Assembly: GCF_900167605.1 (NCBI RefSeq)
Contig: NZ_FUYH01000013.1
Span: 30,615 to 94,614, forward strand
DNA: 64,000 nt
DNA from: Caloramator quimbayensis
GTDB taxonomy: Bacteria > Bacillota > Clostridia > Clostridiales > Caloramatoraceae
Direction of reading: 5' to 3'
Part shown: positions 1 through 7,983 of the stretch, in pieces
Position numbering within the stretch: the stretch's first letter is position 1
Layout of the letters: every line of letters starts with the position of its first letter
Program-made: the position numbers and the translations under genes
Notes under the pieces: generated by a model
The model's input: only the letters and a program-made list of their open reading frames with translations
What the model was told of the DNA's origin: nothing
The model's database searches: none

Positions 1-651
1 AAGAAGAATCAAAGTTATAATTGCCGCTGGAAGAGCAATATAAATGTTTACTTTAAACTTGTCCCTCATTTCGCATCCTTGTGTTCGTGTTGCAGCTATC
101 GTAGTATCTGATATTATAGAAAGGTTATCTCCAAACATAGCACCTCCAAGAACGGCTGCCATCGTTAGAGGAAGAGAAAGTCCCGCTTTTTCTGCTAAAC
201 CTGCTGCTATTGGACCTACTGCTACAATAGAACCAACTGATGTTCCCGTTGAAAGCGATATAAAACAGGTTATTAAAAACAGCCCTGCGGCTATATAATT
301 TGCAGGTATATAAGTAAGTCCTAAATTTACAGTTGAATCAACTCCACCTATAGCCTTTGATACTGAAGCAAAGGCTCCGGCTAATAGGTAGATTATACAC
401 ATAATTATAATATTAGAATCTCCGCATCCTTCAACAAAAGTATGGAATTTTTCGTCCAAGCTGCCGTCTTGTAAGATGAAGGCAAAGATTATTCCAACAA
501 ACGCTGCAACAGGAGCTGGCAGCTGATAAAAGGCTAACTCTACTCCTTTATGCTGTAGAATTATTCCGCTTCCCAAATATACAATAATAAAAATTATAAA
601 GGGTATAAGTGCTTTAAAGCTCGATTTTCCACTTTTTAAATCTTTTTCCAT
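1..651 (-). CDS. nhaC: Na+/H+ antiporter, NhaC family (partial, runs off window start)
   Basis: The first 217 codons of a polytopic membrane protein are read leftwards from an ATG at 649-651; the 3' end lies outside the window. The start follows a strong Shine-Dalgarno at 654-662 (GGAGGAAAC). The N-terminus is a short basic stretch (MEKDLKSGKSSFKALIP) followed by repeated hydrophobic segments. The stretches LSTGTSVGSIVAVGPIA and GGAMFGDNLSIISDTTIAA are typical of the NhaC family, which exchanges external protons for sodium (or malate/lactate in MleN-like members) across the cytoplasmic membrane. The neighbour upstream on the same strand is a TyrR-like enhancer-binding regulator, and a regulator-type palindrome lies between the two, so this antiporter is a likely regulatory target. 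Substrate (Na+/H+ or an organic-acid-coupled exchange) cannot be settled from the fragment. Confidence 0.85.
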   Translation of the reverse strand, partial: MEKDLKSGKSSFKALIPFIIFIIVYLGSGIILQHKGVELAFYQLPAPVAAFVGIIFAFILQDGSLDEKFHTFVEGCGDSNIIIMCIIYLLAGAFASVSKAIGGVDSTVNLGLTYIPANYIAAGLFLITCFISLSTGTSVGSIVAVGPIAAGLAEKAGLSLPLTMAAVLGGAMFGDNLSIISDTTIAATRTQGCEMRDKFKVNIYIALPAAIITLILL

Positions 652-718
652 AGTTTCCTCCTTTTAAAATTATAGCTTTATATTTTACCGCATATTTTTT
701 ATTTTTATCATAAAACAA

Positions 719-748
719 AGATTGTGTAAATATTTATTTACACAATCT
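719..748. promoter_or_regulatory. TyrR-box-like perfect palindrome upstream of nhaC
   Basis: A 30-bp inverted repeat has 14-bp arms (AGATTGTGTAAATA and its complement) and a 2-bp centre. Within it, 725-742 match the classical TyrR box TGTAAA-N6-TTTACA exactly. It sits about 70 bp upstream of the nhaC start and about 80 bp past the stop of the TyrR-like regulator gene. A -10-like TATAAT lies on the minus strand at 669-674; a GG/GC pair resembling a sigma-54 -24/-12 element is present but with 11 rather than 10 bp spacing. Alternatively the AT-rich hairpin followed by Ts on the minus strand could be a weak terminator of the regulator gene. Confidence 0.6.
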
Positions 749-829
749 AATAAAATTACTTCACTTATAATAGGTGTTTTTAGAATTTTTGTACAAAGTG
801 AGTATTTTACGCTATAAATCGAAATAGAA

Positions 830-2401
830 TTAATCTAATAGGTACTTTAAGTTATATTTGTTAGCTTTATTTATAAGAGTTGTGTGAGAAACTCCAAGAG
901 CTTTTGCAGCTTTTCTAAAACTCTTATATTTTTTTAGCGCCTTAACTATTGCTTCCTTCTCTGCTTTTTCAACAACATCATCAAGTTTTAATTCTATATC
1001 TACGCTATACTGAGGGCCATTGCTTTTAGAACTGTTTTTTATATCAAATATGAGATTTTCTGTTGTTAAAATATTCCCTTCACAAAGATTTATTCCTCTT
1101 TCGATTACGTTTTGAAGTTCTCTTACATTTCCCGGCCAATCATATTTCATAAGTTCTTCTAAAAATTTAATATTAGCACCAGATATTTTTTTGCCTATTT
1201 TCTTATTCAGTTTATAGATAAAAAAGTTAACAAGCAGCGGTATATCTTCAATTCTTTCCCTAAGAGGAGGGATATAAATTGGAACAACATTTAATCTATA
1301 ATATAAGTCTTCTCTGAACAATCCCTTTTCAACCATTTCCTTGAGATTTTTATTAGTTGCAGCAATGATTCTAACATCAACCTTTGTTTCTTTAGTGCTT
1401 CCTATCTTTCTGATAACGCCCTCCTGCAGCACCCTTAAAAGTTTTGCCTGAAGGTTTAAGGGAAGTTCACCAACCTCATCGAGAAAAAGTGTTCCCCCGT
1501 CGGCCCTTTCAAATAAACCCTCCTTTTCGCTAACTGCCCCAGTAAAGCTTCCCTTTTCATATCCGAAAAGTTCGCTTTCAATGAGATTCTCCGGAAATGC
1601 AGCACAGTTAATTGCAACATAGCTTTTATCTTTTCTATCGCTAAGGTTCTTAATTGCAGAAGCGAAAAGCTCCTTCCCTGTTCCGCTCTCTCCCATCAAA
1701 AGTATTGTAGAATTGCTCTTTGATACAGAAAGAACTGTTTTTTTAACTCTTTCAATTGCAGGGCTATTTCCTATTATATCTTTAAACGCACCTTCCTGCG
1801 TCCCTTGAACTATGTTAACAAGTTCTATAGCCTTATCCATATCTTTTATAGATGCAACAACTCCAATAGTTTTATCATCATCGTCTTTTATAATTCTTCC
1901 AGTTGTAATACAGTGCCCCTCTCCTTTTTTATTTTTAAATTTTATTTTGACGTTATCAAATCCCTTACCGCTTTTAACTGAAGATACTAAAGGATTGTTT
2001 TCTCCTATGATACTCCTTAAATCCTTTCCAATTACTTCCTCTTTATTGTATTTAAAAACATTCTCGCAATATTTATTAAATATCTCAATTTCAAAGTTTT
2101 CATTAGCGCTAAGGATTCCTTCATCTACAGAGTTTATAACAGCCATTAGCTTTCTTTCATTTCTTTCATAATATAAAAGGTCGATTTCTCTTATGGATAT
2201 GACTTCTTTAATGCTGAGTATGCTGTTTTTAAGCCTTGTTTTTGCATAATCGTCCATAAGCTCCATCTTCACGCACACTTTCTTTGGGAAAACCTCAACC
2301 GCTTTTAAATCTATTTTTTCATTATATATTTTTTCAAGGATTTTAAGTGCCATTCCCATTTTGTCCTCAGTATAAATTTCAAACCTCGAATATTTTTCCA
2401 C
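830..2401 (-). CDS. TyrR-like sigma-54 enhancer-binding transcriptional regulator (ACT-PAS-AAA+-HTH)
   Basis: The 523-aa protein starts at GTG with AGGTGG upstream. Domain order is clear. Residues 1-75 look like an ACT-type ligand domain, and about 80-195 are a PAS domain (LMAVINSVDEGILSANENF). About 210-440 are a sigma-54-interacting AAA+ module with Walker A GESGTGKE, the interaction loop as GSFTGA (Ser in place of the usual Ala of GAFTGA), Walker B GGTLFLDEVGEL and RELQNVIERG. The last 50 residues form a TyrR-type helix-turn-helix (FRKAAKALGVSHTTLINKANKY). ACT-PAS-AAA-HTH_TyrR is the TyrR architecture, which usually senses aromatic amino acids or related metabolites. The exact TyrR-box-like palindrome beside it fits this. 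Because the loop is present, it probably activates sigma-54 promoters, unlike E. coli TyrR. The ligand is not known. Confidence 0.85.
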   Translation of the reverse strand: MEKYSRFEIYTEDKMGMALKILEKIYNEKIDLKAVEVFPKKVCVKMELMDDYAKTRLKNSILSIKEVISIREIDLLYYERNERKLMAVINSVDEGILSANENFEIEIFNKYCENVFKYNKEEVIGKDLRSIIGENNPLVSSVKSGKGFDNVKIKFKNKKGEGHCITTGRIIKDDDDKTIGVVASIKDMDKAIELVNIVQGTQEGAFKDIIGNSPAIERVKKTVLSVSKSNSTILLMGESGTGKELFASAIKNLSDRKDKSYVAINCAAFPENLIESELFGYEKGSFTGAVSEKEGLFERADGGTLFLDEVGELPLNLQAKLLRVLQEGVIRKIGSTKETKVDVRIIAATNKNLKEMVEKGLFREDLYYRLNVVPIYIPPLRERIEDIPLLVNFFIYKLNKKIGKKISGANIKFLEELMKYDWPGNVRELQNVIERGINLCEGNILTTENLIFDIKNSSKSNGPQYSVDIELKLDDVVEKAEKEAIVKALKKYKSFRKAAKALGVSHTTLINKANKYNLKYLLD

Positions 2402-2448
2402 TGTAAAACCACCTTTGAAACATCTTAATAACTTTTGTGAGAAATATT

Positions 2449-2610
2449 TGGGACAAGTCTGGGGACAGTTCTCTTAATTTCACGAACTTTGCTCAGACTT
2501 GGACAGGCTTAGGGACAGTTCTCTTTTTTATGCTATTTTTAAAAATTAGGGGGCTGCCATTACCCCAATTTCAATTTAAAAATAAGACAAGCTCCGGGAC
2601 AGTTCATTTG
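2449..2610 (+). repeat. cluster of direct REP copies (GGGACAGTTC family)
   Basis: At least three forward copies of the window-wide repeat lie here: GGGGACAGTTCTCTT at 2461-2475, AGGGACAGTTCTCTTTTTT at 2511-2529 and GGGACAGTTCAT at 2596-2607. Each is preceded by a degenerate half copy (GGGACAAGTCT at 2450, GGACAGGCTT at 2501, GACAAGCTCC at 2586). The 75-codon open frame across them is an artefact of the repeats. No gene is seen between 2402 and 2880. Confidence 0.8.
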
Positions 2611-2640
2611 TTTTTACAAACTTTATTATTTTTAAAGATT

Positions 2641-2830
2641 AAGGGGCAGGCACCAATGACATAAGTGTCACAATTAATAATGAAAACAAATATATTGTTG
2701 TTTGCTCTAAATCATTGTAATTTATGGAATTTTGACATTGCTGTATTACAAGCAAAGGTGTTTTCAGAGTAGTTTTCTTATTTTAAACAAGAATTTTATA
2801 TTAAAATGCAAAAATAAATGAACTGTCCCT
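2641..2830. repeat. long REP-bounded element, copy 1 (second repeat type, GGGGCAGGCACC)
   Basis: The element begins with AAGGGGCAGGCACCAATGAC and ends with an inverted core copy GAACTGTCCCT at 2820-2830. Its interior resembles that of the element at 11191-11450. Shared blocks include ACAAGT near the left end, a run like ATTAA-AT-AAAACAAA, and CAGAGTAG followed by a T-rich stretch. It looks like a non-coding mobile element (REPIN/MITE-like) mobilised in trans. Confidence 0.6.
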
Positions 2831-2880
2831 CTTAAGGAAGGTTCATTTATTTAGATAAGTGTTGCTCAAATCACGTATTG

Positions 2881-3597
2881 TTAAAAAGAATAATTATCCT
2901 GAGATGAAAGATTTAGTTCTTCATAGGTACAAAGTCCACTATCGAGAGCTTTTTTCCTTAGTACCAAGTAGAGCTCTGCATTAGCGGCATCTTCATAGGG
3001 CATTACAAATATAACTCCTATAATCAGTGCAAGCATTCCAAGAATATACCAGCCTATAAATGATAAATCAAGAACGAATATATTAAACTTTTCTCCCATA
3101 GTCATCTGATTACTAAGCTCAATTGCTCTGTTATAATCAATTTGTGGATTATCCGCAAGTATATAGGGCACCATTCTATAGGCGTAGGATTTTACAATAC
3201 CTGGGATTATAAGAAGAAGTGTCCATAAAAATATGAGTATTGCCTTATAGAGCATCGTCCAAAGAACATTTGTATAGCCATTTTTAAAAGAAAACCCTAC
3301 ATAATTGAAATTAATATCCCCCTGTGCAGATTTTACAAAATATTTTCTTCCTCCGACTTCAAGCTGATATCCTACAAATATCCTAAATAATATAAAAACA
3401 ATTCCAATTACAATTAAAATTTGATATATTTCTGGATTATTACCTGATATACCTCCTGCATCTCTGCCGGCACTTCCCCCGCTTCCTCTGTTTCCTCCTC
3501 CAACCAGTGCAATTATTATACTTACAAGAAGCGCCTGCCAATAATTACTTCTCAGTACAGCTTTTGCCCTATCCTTAAGTTCTGCTCTTGTCCACAT
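2881..3597 (-). CDS. DUF975 family integral membrane protein
   Basis: The 238-aa protein has an ATG start with TAGGAGTG 5 bases upstream. It opens with MWTRAELKDRAKAVLR-NYW, the standard DUF975 N-terminus, followed by about four to five membrane segments. The conserved block LLIIPGIVKSYAYRMVPYILADNP-type (about residues 130-155) and the end MPYEDAANAELY are hallmarks of the family. A glycine/serine-rich cytoplasmic or external loop lies at about residues 34-52. The biochemical role of DUF975 proteins is unknown; they are common in Clostridia. It is transcribed with or after the hypothetical gene at 3651-4205, 53 bp upstream, and followed by REP-containing non-coding DNA. Confidence 0.85.
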   Translation of the reverse strand: MWTRAELKDRAKAVLRSNYWQALLVSIIIALVGGGNRGSGGSAGRDAGGISGNNPEIYQILIVIGIVFILFRIFVGYQLEVGGRKYFVKSAQGDINFNYVGFSFKNGYTNVLWTMLYKAILIFLWTLLLIIPGIVKSYAYRMVPYILADNPQIDYNRAIELSNQMTMGEKFNIFVLDLSFIGWYILGMLALIIGVIFVMPYEDAANAELYLVLRKKALDSGLCTYEELNLSSQDNYSF

Positions 3598-3650
3598 AAT
3601 AACACTCCTATCATAAATTAATATATTTATATTTATTACAGAAATTTAAA

Positions 3651-4205
3651 TTATATAACATATTCCCCAGACATTATTTTTTCAAGATTATCAAGAAGAA
3701 ATTTTTTACCTCTATCATTTATAACAACCTTATCATACTCTTTTCCGTTAAAGTTTGCTCTTATTGTTTCAAATCCATACTCAAAGGATTTTTCATTTGT
3801 AACTGTAGTTTTTCTCCCCTGCTCACTTTCTTTTTCGCTGAGTATTCCAATCTTCTTAAGATTCTTATTAAGTTCCACTCCCGTAAGGCATTTGCTCTTT
3901 GTCCTATCGATTACACTGTTTATGCATCTTGAAAACTCATTAACCCCTATTTTCTCTTCAGGAAATTGAACCCTGCTTTTTTGTTCAGAAGTTATTATAA
4001 ATTCAGATGGTTTACTAACTACAATTTTTTCTCCGTTTATAAGTTTTTCAAGAGAATTTGCCACATAAAACATACACCTTATCATTCGTGGATCATTCAT
4101 GTAATTTTCTTCATCGATAGGCTGATTGTTAACAGGGTTTATTCCATTTGCCATCTTTAATATTATTTCTTTAGCCTTTATAAGTTTTTCTCTATCATTA
4201 ATCAC
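3651..4205 (-). CDS. conserved hypothetical protein, function unknown
   Basis: The 184-aa soluble, charged protein starts at GTG with AGGGGTGAT upstream. The N-terminal segment reads IILKMANGINPVNNQPI and then DPRMIRCMFYVANSLEKLI; this 'LANGINP' style opening occurs in a family of short uncharacterised Firmicute proteins. No catalytic motif, membrane segment or metal-binding cluster was seen. It may share a transcript with the DUF975 gene downstream. A REPIN lies directly upstream at 4243-4360. A role in nucleic acid binding would be a guess. Confidence 0.6.
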   Translation of the reverse strand: MINDREKLIKAKEIILKMANGINPVNNQPIDEENYMNDPRMIRCMFYVANSLEKLINGEKIVVSKPSEFIITSEQKSRVQFPEEKIGVNEFSRCINSVIDRTKSKCLTGVELNKNLKKIGILSEKESEQGRKTTVTNEKSFEYGFETIRANFNGKEYDKVVINDRGKKFLLDNLEKIMSGEYVI

Positions 4206-4242
4206 ACTATCACCCCTACATACAAATATTATATCAAAAATT

Positions 4243-4360
4243 GGGGGACAGTTCTCTTTTTTATCTATTTTAAATAATATTTGTTATTAAAAAATAAAAA
4301 AATTGCATATTTAAAAGACAGCGTTTTATTTAAGCCATATTTTAAGTGAACTGTCCCTTT
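4243..4360. repeat. REPIN: inverted pair of GGGACAGTTC repeats
   Basis: The forward copy GGGGGACAGTTCTCTTTT (4243-4260) faces the inverted copy GTGAACTGTCCCTTT (4346-4360) across about 85 bp of AT-rich spacer. The ends can pair as GGGACAGTTC/GAACTGTCCC. It lies between the divergent genes at 3651-4205 and 4428-6023 and so may carry or disturb their promoters. Confidence 0.8.
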
Positions 4361-4427
4361 GAATTTTCAGGAATAATGAATTAAAATAAAATTGCATGTT
4401 TTTGTAAGGAAAGGGGTTATTTTAAGG

Positions 4428-6023
4428 TTGGAAAATGTCGAAAATACTCAAGCTATATTATCAAAAATGCAAAATATAAAAATAAAAATCGTATTCAAGA
4501 GCATCGTTTCTGGTATTTTTTCTGGATTTTTAGTTGTTCTATACAGGATTGCTCTTGAAAAGGTAAGCATTTTTTCTCACTATACGTATAATTTTCTTCA
4601 TAAAAATCTTTTGTTTTTCCCTTTATGGATAATTTTAATGATTATGTTGGGCTACTTTGTTGGTTATATAATAGAAAAAGAACCTATGGCATCTGGAAGT
4701 GGTATACCTCAGGTTGAAGGTATGCTTTTAAGAAAGCTTAACATGAATTGGATACGCATTATTATTGCAAAATTTGTAGGAGGATTAATTTGTATAGGAG
4801 CTGGTTTATCCCTCGGACGTGAGGGCCCATCAATTCAGCTTGGTGCCTGCGCAGCTCAAGGTGTTAGCAAAAATCTTAAAAGCAGTAAGATTGAAGAGGA
4901 ATATCTAATAACTGGCGGGGCAAGTGCCGGTCTTTCAGCTGCATTTAGCGCTCCCTTAGCAGGAGTTATTTTTGCACTTGAAGAAGTACACAAAAACTTC
5001 TCTCCTATAGTTTTAGTTTCAGCTCTTTCAGCTTCAATTGTAGCTGATTTTATTTCAAAATATTTTTTCGGCATGAAACCAATTTTTTATTTTTTTAATC
5101 TTTCTCCTATCCCTCTAAAAAACTATCCATATATAATATTACTGGGAATAATACTCGGATTATTAGGTGTCTTATTTAATAAGTCTCTTTTAAAGTGTCA
5201 GGATTTATATGCAAAGCAAAATTATATTAAAAAAAGAGCATACCCCATTATACCTTTTATTTTAGCAGGATTTTTAGGGCTATTGTTGCCTGAAGTTCTT
5301 GGCGGTGGTCATGAGATAGTTGTTTCCCTAATGAATAAGCCTGTCAGTCTTTATATGCTTCTTATAATTCTTTTTGCAAAGTTTCTTTTTACAATGATAA
5401 GCTATGGCTCTGGAGCGCCAGGCGGAATTTTCCTCCCTCTTCTTTCAATAGGTGCACTTATAGGAGCTGTTTATGGTAATATAATGCATTCTCTTGCTCT
5501 CTTTAATTCTCAATTCATTCCAAATATCATTATACTATCGATGGCAGGTTATTTTTCTGCAATAGTTAAAGCACCAATAACAGGTATAATCTTAATCACC
5601 GAAATGTCTGGGGGTTTTAACCATCTTCTATCTATTTCAATAGTATGCCTTACATCTTATATAGTTGTTGAAGCATTAAATTCAAAGCCTATATATGAAG
5701 TTTTACTCGAAAGGTTATTAAGTAAAGGCACAGATAAAATAGAAAAAGAATGCAAAGCAAAGATAATTATAGAAGCGCCGGTTTGCATGTCCTCTCTTTT
5801 AGAGGGAAAAAAAATCAAAGACATTAAATGGCCTTCCTCTTGTCTGCTTGTTGCTATAAGAAGAGGTGAAAAAGAAATCATCCCTAAAGGAAATACAGTA
5901 ATGTATGCAGGTGACTACATTATAGTTCTTGCTGATGAAAACAACTCGGCAGCTATAAAGGAATGTTTATGTAAATATGGACAAACAGTAAAGGGAGACG
6001 CAGAGGGGGACGGTTCACATTAA
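4428..6023 (+). CDS. ClC-type H+/Cl- exchange transporter with C-terminal RCK_C (TrkA-C) domain
   Basis: About 530 aa from a TTG at 4428 preceded by AAGGAAAGGGG; an earlier in-frame TTG at 4392 and a later ATG at 4467 are alternatives. The ClC signature loops are all present: GSGIPQVEG (chloride site serine), GREGPSIQLGA (gating glutamate) and GSGAPGGIFLPLLSIGA. ALEEV at about residue 180 carries the internal proton glutamate that marks exchangers rather than channels. About 450-530 form a TrkA-C domain (AGDYIIVLADENNSAA). The last residues, after CGQTVKGD, are encoded by a REP copy (GGGGGACGGTTCAC) that also supplies sequence around the stop, so the native C-terminus may have been replaced. 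Likely roles are chloride/pH homeostasis or acid resistance. Confidence 0.88.
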   Translation: MENVENTQAILSKMQNIKIKIVFKSIVSGIFSGFLVVLYRIALEKVSIFSHYTYNFLHKNLLFFPLWIILMIMLGYFVGYIIEKEPMASGSGIPQVEGMLLRKLNMNWIRIIIAKFVGGLICIGAGLSLGREGPSIQLGACAAQGVSKNLKSSKIEEEYLITGGASAGLSAAFSAPLAGVIFALEEVHKNFSPIVLVSALSASIVADFISKYFFGMKPIFYFFNLSPIPLKNYPYIILLGIILGLLGVLFNKSLLKCQDLYAKQNYIKKRAYPIIPFILAGFLGLLLPEVLGGGHEIVVSLMNKPVSLYMLLIILFAKFLFTMISYGSGAPGGIFLPLLSIGALIGAVYGNIMHSLALFNSQFIPNIIILSMAGYFSAIVKAPITGIILITEMSGGFNHLLSISIVCLTSYIVVEALNSKPIYEVLLERLLSKGTDKIEKECKAKIIIEAPVCMSSLLEGKKIKDIKWPSSCLLVAIRRGEKEIIPKGNTVMYAGDYIIVLADENNSAAIKECLCKYGQTVKGDAEGDGSH

Positions 6024-6130
6024 CTTTTGAAAAATATTCTAAAAGGGGACAGTTCACTTTAATCTTTGGAAAATATTTATTAACCAAAGCTAACACAAAT
6101 CATAAATATTCAAAAGGGACGGTTCATATT
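6005..6130 (+). repeat. three direct REP copies immediately upstream of the RAYT gene
   Basis: GGGGGACGGTTCACAT (6005-6020), GGGGACAGTTCACTTT (6045-6060) and AAAAGGGACGGTTCATATT (6112-6130) are in the same orientation. The first two are part of a roughly 40-bp tandem repeat that continues with a TTAA-TTTTG-AAAATATT block. The first copy overlaps the last codons of the ClC gene. Confidence 0.85.
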
Positions 6131-6157
6131 TTTATCTTATTTCTCACAAATCATGCA

Positions 6158-6222
6158 TAATACTTCCCTCTATTGGTAATACTTATTTTATAAGAAAAAT
6201 ATTATCAATGGAGGGATTATTA
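6158..6222 (+). promoter_or_regulatory. leader hairpin masking the RAYT ribosome binding site
   Basis: An extended inverted repeat spans the transposase leader. AATACTTCCCTCTATTG (6159-6175) can pair with CAATGGAGGGATTATT (6206-6221), and the inner arms CTTAT/ATAAG close a 3-nt loop near 6187. The Shine-Dalgarno GGAGGG at 6210-6215 lies inside the right arm, so translation initiation would be sequestered when the RNA folds. Confidence 0.65.
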
Positions 6223-7136
6223 TGCCTCGAACCGCACGCAAAAAAACTGCAGACAGCATATTTCATGTTATGGTTAAAAGTGTTGGTGATACAATCCTTT
6301 TTAGAGAGTTAGAAGACAAAGACGCTTTTTTAAGTATTTTAAAACACTATAAAGATATTTTTTTGTTTAAAATCTATGCCTTTTGTCTTATGGATAATCA
6401 TGCTCATTTTATTATCGATGCTAACGGCTCTGATATATCCAAGTTTATGCATGGAATCAATCAGCGTTATGCCCAGTACTTTAACAAAAAATACACTCGC
6501 TGCGGCCATGTGTTTGCAGACCGCTTTAAAAGCATAATTGTCGATGATGACAGATATCTTGTTACTTTATCTGGCTACATACATAAAAATCCTTTAGATA
6601 TTAAGGCCTATAGCGATAAAATAGAGAAATACCCCTACAGCAGCCTCGGTATATATTTAGGGCTTTTTAAAGATAAATATGAACTAATTGATCCTTATTT
6701 TGTATTGACTCAATTTAGCAATAATATAAATAAAGCAAGGGAGCTTTATGTAAAATTTGTTGGAAAATGCAACGATCCTAAGATGAAGGCAATAGTTGAG
6801 TTTGAAGGCGACGGAAGCGAGTATAGAAGCGAGAGAAAGATACTTATTAGAAATTTCAAACCCGACAGAATATTAGAATTTGTAGCAAACTACGCAGAAT
6901 GTATAAACCCTGATGTTTTTCATATAAAAGGAAAAAGAGGAACAAAAGAGTACAGAGCCCTTTGCATACTTTTAATGCGCTCTTTATGCAATATGAGCCA
7001 CAAGGAAATCTGCGCCCTTGCCGGCAACATAACTATATCACAGGTATCATCTCTTTGCTCCGAAGGATTTAACATATTAAAAGACAATCCAAAATACAAA
7101 AACTTAATAAGGGATTTTATATCTTCTGTGAGCTAA
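6222..7136 (+). CDS. REP-associated tyrosine transposase (RAYT, IS200/IS605-like Y1_Tnp/HUH family)
   Basis: This is a 304-aa protein. Residues 1-130 form the Y1 transposase fold: an N-terminal beta strand (IFHVMVKSVGD), the HUH motif in LMDNHAHFII, NQRYAQYFNKKYTRCGHVF, and the helix with the presumed catalytic tyrosine in DDRYLVTLSGYIHKNPL. About 200-304 form a C-terminal extension with a helix-turn-helix-like end (MSHKEICALAGNITISQVS), common in longer Firmicute RAYTs. RAYTs nick and join single-stranded REP/REPIN DNA without being classical insertion sequences. Direct REPs lie at its 5' side (6005-6130) and inverted copies beyond it at 7426-7486, with about 20 related copies within 17 kb, so this is the likely enzyme that spread them. 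The gene is intact. Confidence 0.92.
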   Translation: MPRTARKKTADSIFHVMVKSVGDTILFRELEDKDAFLSILKHYKDIFLFKIYAFCLMDNHAHFIIDANGSDISKFMHGINQRYAQYFNKKYTRCGHVFADRFKSIIVDDDRYLVTLSGYIHKNPLDIKAYSDKIEKYPYSSLGIYLGLFKDKYELIDPYFVLTQFSNNINKARELYVKFVGKCNDPKMKAIVEFEGDGSEYRSERKILIRNFKPDRILEFVANYAECINPDVFHIKGKRGTKEYRALCILLMRSLCNMSHKEICALAGNITISQVSSLCSEGFNILKDNPKYKNLIRDFISSVS

Positions 7137-7143
7137 AAACTAA

Positions 7144-7362
7144 CTATATATCATTCCATTCATCAAATCCTTCTCTCACTCCCGTATAAAAAAATTCTGT
7201 GTGCCTACATTTTGGACAAACATATACATTGAAAGTCAAATTCTCTTCAATATCGAATAATGCGCTAAAAAGCCCTCTATTATTATCCTGTGAATCAAAT
7301 CTGTATTCCTTGAGATATTCCATCTGGTATCCGCATCTTAAGCATTGAAATTTATTTTCCAT
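7144..7362 (-). CDS. small zinc-ribbon protein, unknown function
   Basis: The 72-aa protein has a start preceded by GGAGGAATTTAA. Two CxxC pairs (CLRCGYQ near residue 8 and CPKCRH near residue 53) make a single zinc ribbon, with an acidic middle segment. Such proteins are usually called nucleic-acid-binding zinc-ribbon proteins without proven function. It is convergent with the RAYT gene, 7 bp from its stop, and lies inside the block bounded by forward REPs at 6005-6130 and inverted REPs at 7426-7486. It may therefore be a passenger of that module or simply an older neighbour. Confidence 0.7.
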   Translation of the reverse strand: MENKFQCLRCGYQMEYLKEYRFDSQDNNRGLFSALFDIEENLTFNVYVCPKCRHTEFFYTGVREGFDEWNDI

Positions 7363-7425
7363 TTAAATTCCTCCATTTCATAGAAATTTTCGTAAATAAT
7401 CTTTTTTGATTAAACAAGCTTAAAA

Positions 7426-7486
7426 AGTGAACTGTCCCTAAATCTTCTTTGCTCATTAATCATTAAAATAACTGAACCGTCCCTTA
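7426..7486 (-). repeat. two inverted REP copies closing the RAYT block
   Basis: GTGAACTGTCCCTA (7428-7441) and CTGAACCGTCCCTTA (7472-7486) are reverse-oriented copies of the repeat. The second ends exactly on the stop codon of the acetyltransferase gene (TAA read on the minus strand at 7484-7486), giving TAAGGGACGG across the junction. Confidence 0.85.
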
Positions 7487-7963
7487 AATAATATCAAAAT
7501 ACATAACCTTACTTAACTCTTTAAACCCCTTTTCTAAATAAAAATTAAGAGCATTTTCATTGAACAAGTAAACTTTAAGTTCTATTCTATCAATTCCCTT
7601 TCCTTTTGCCCATTCTATAACCTTTTCTAAAAGCATAGTTCCGATTTTTAAGTTTTGATATTCCTTTTTAACAACAATACTATCAAGCTGTACCCATTCT
7701 CTCTCCCTAAAAACGCCAAAGTTAGGTGGCTTTAAAATATAGCACTCAGCAAGTCCAACAATTTTAGATTCAATCTCAGCTACAAACAAAGCTTTTCTTT
7801 CATCACTAATAATATTTTGTATATAACTTTTGTCTCTTGGAATCTTATTAGGCTTTACAAATAGCTCAGGATGATTTAACCTGTGGTATTCATCAAGCTC
7901 TTCATATATTTCACTTAAATTTTTATAATCCTCAATTATAGCTTCCCTTATTAGCACATCCAC
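7484..7963 (-). CDS. GNAT family N-acetyltransferase
   Basis: The 159-aa single-domain protein opens with VLIREAIIEDYKNLSEIYEEL, the usual first strand and helix of GNAT enzymes. The acetyl-CoA binding motif A is IVVKKEYQNLKIGTMLL (about residues 96-112) and the C-terminal motif B is NENALNFYLEKGF. Members transfer an acetyl group from acetyl-CoA to an amine; the substrate cannot be read from the sequence. It follows the Crp/Fnr-type gene on the same strand after about 20 bp and is probably cotranscribed. Its stop codon abuts a REP. Confidence 0.88.
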   Translation of the reverse strand: MDVLIREAIIEDYKNLSEIYEELDEYHRLNHPELFVKPNKIPRDKSYIQNIISDERKALFVAEIESKIVGLAECYILKPPNFGVFREREWVQLDSIVVKKEYQNLKIGTMLLEKVIEWAKGKGIDRIELKVYLFNENALNFYLEKGFKELSKVMYFDII

Positions 7964-7983
7964 TGATTATACCTCCCCTAATT

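Noticed and set aside
2437..2664. 75-codon open frame across the repeat cluster
   Set aside because: It is composed of REP copies, has no ribosome binding site and no recognisable protein features.
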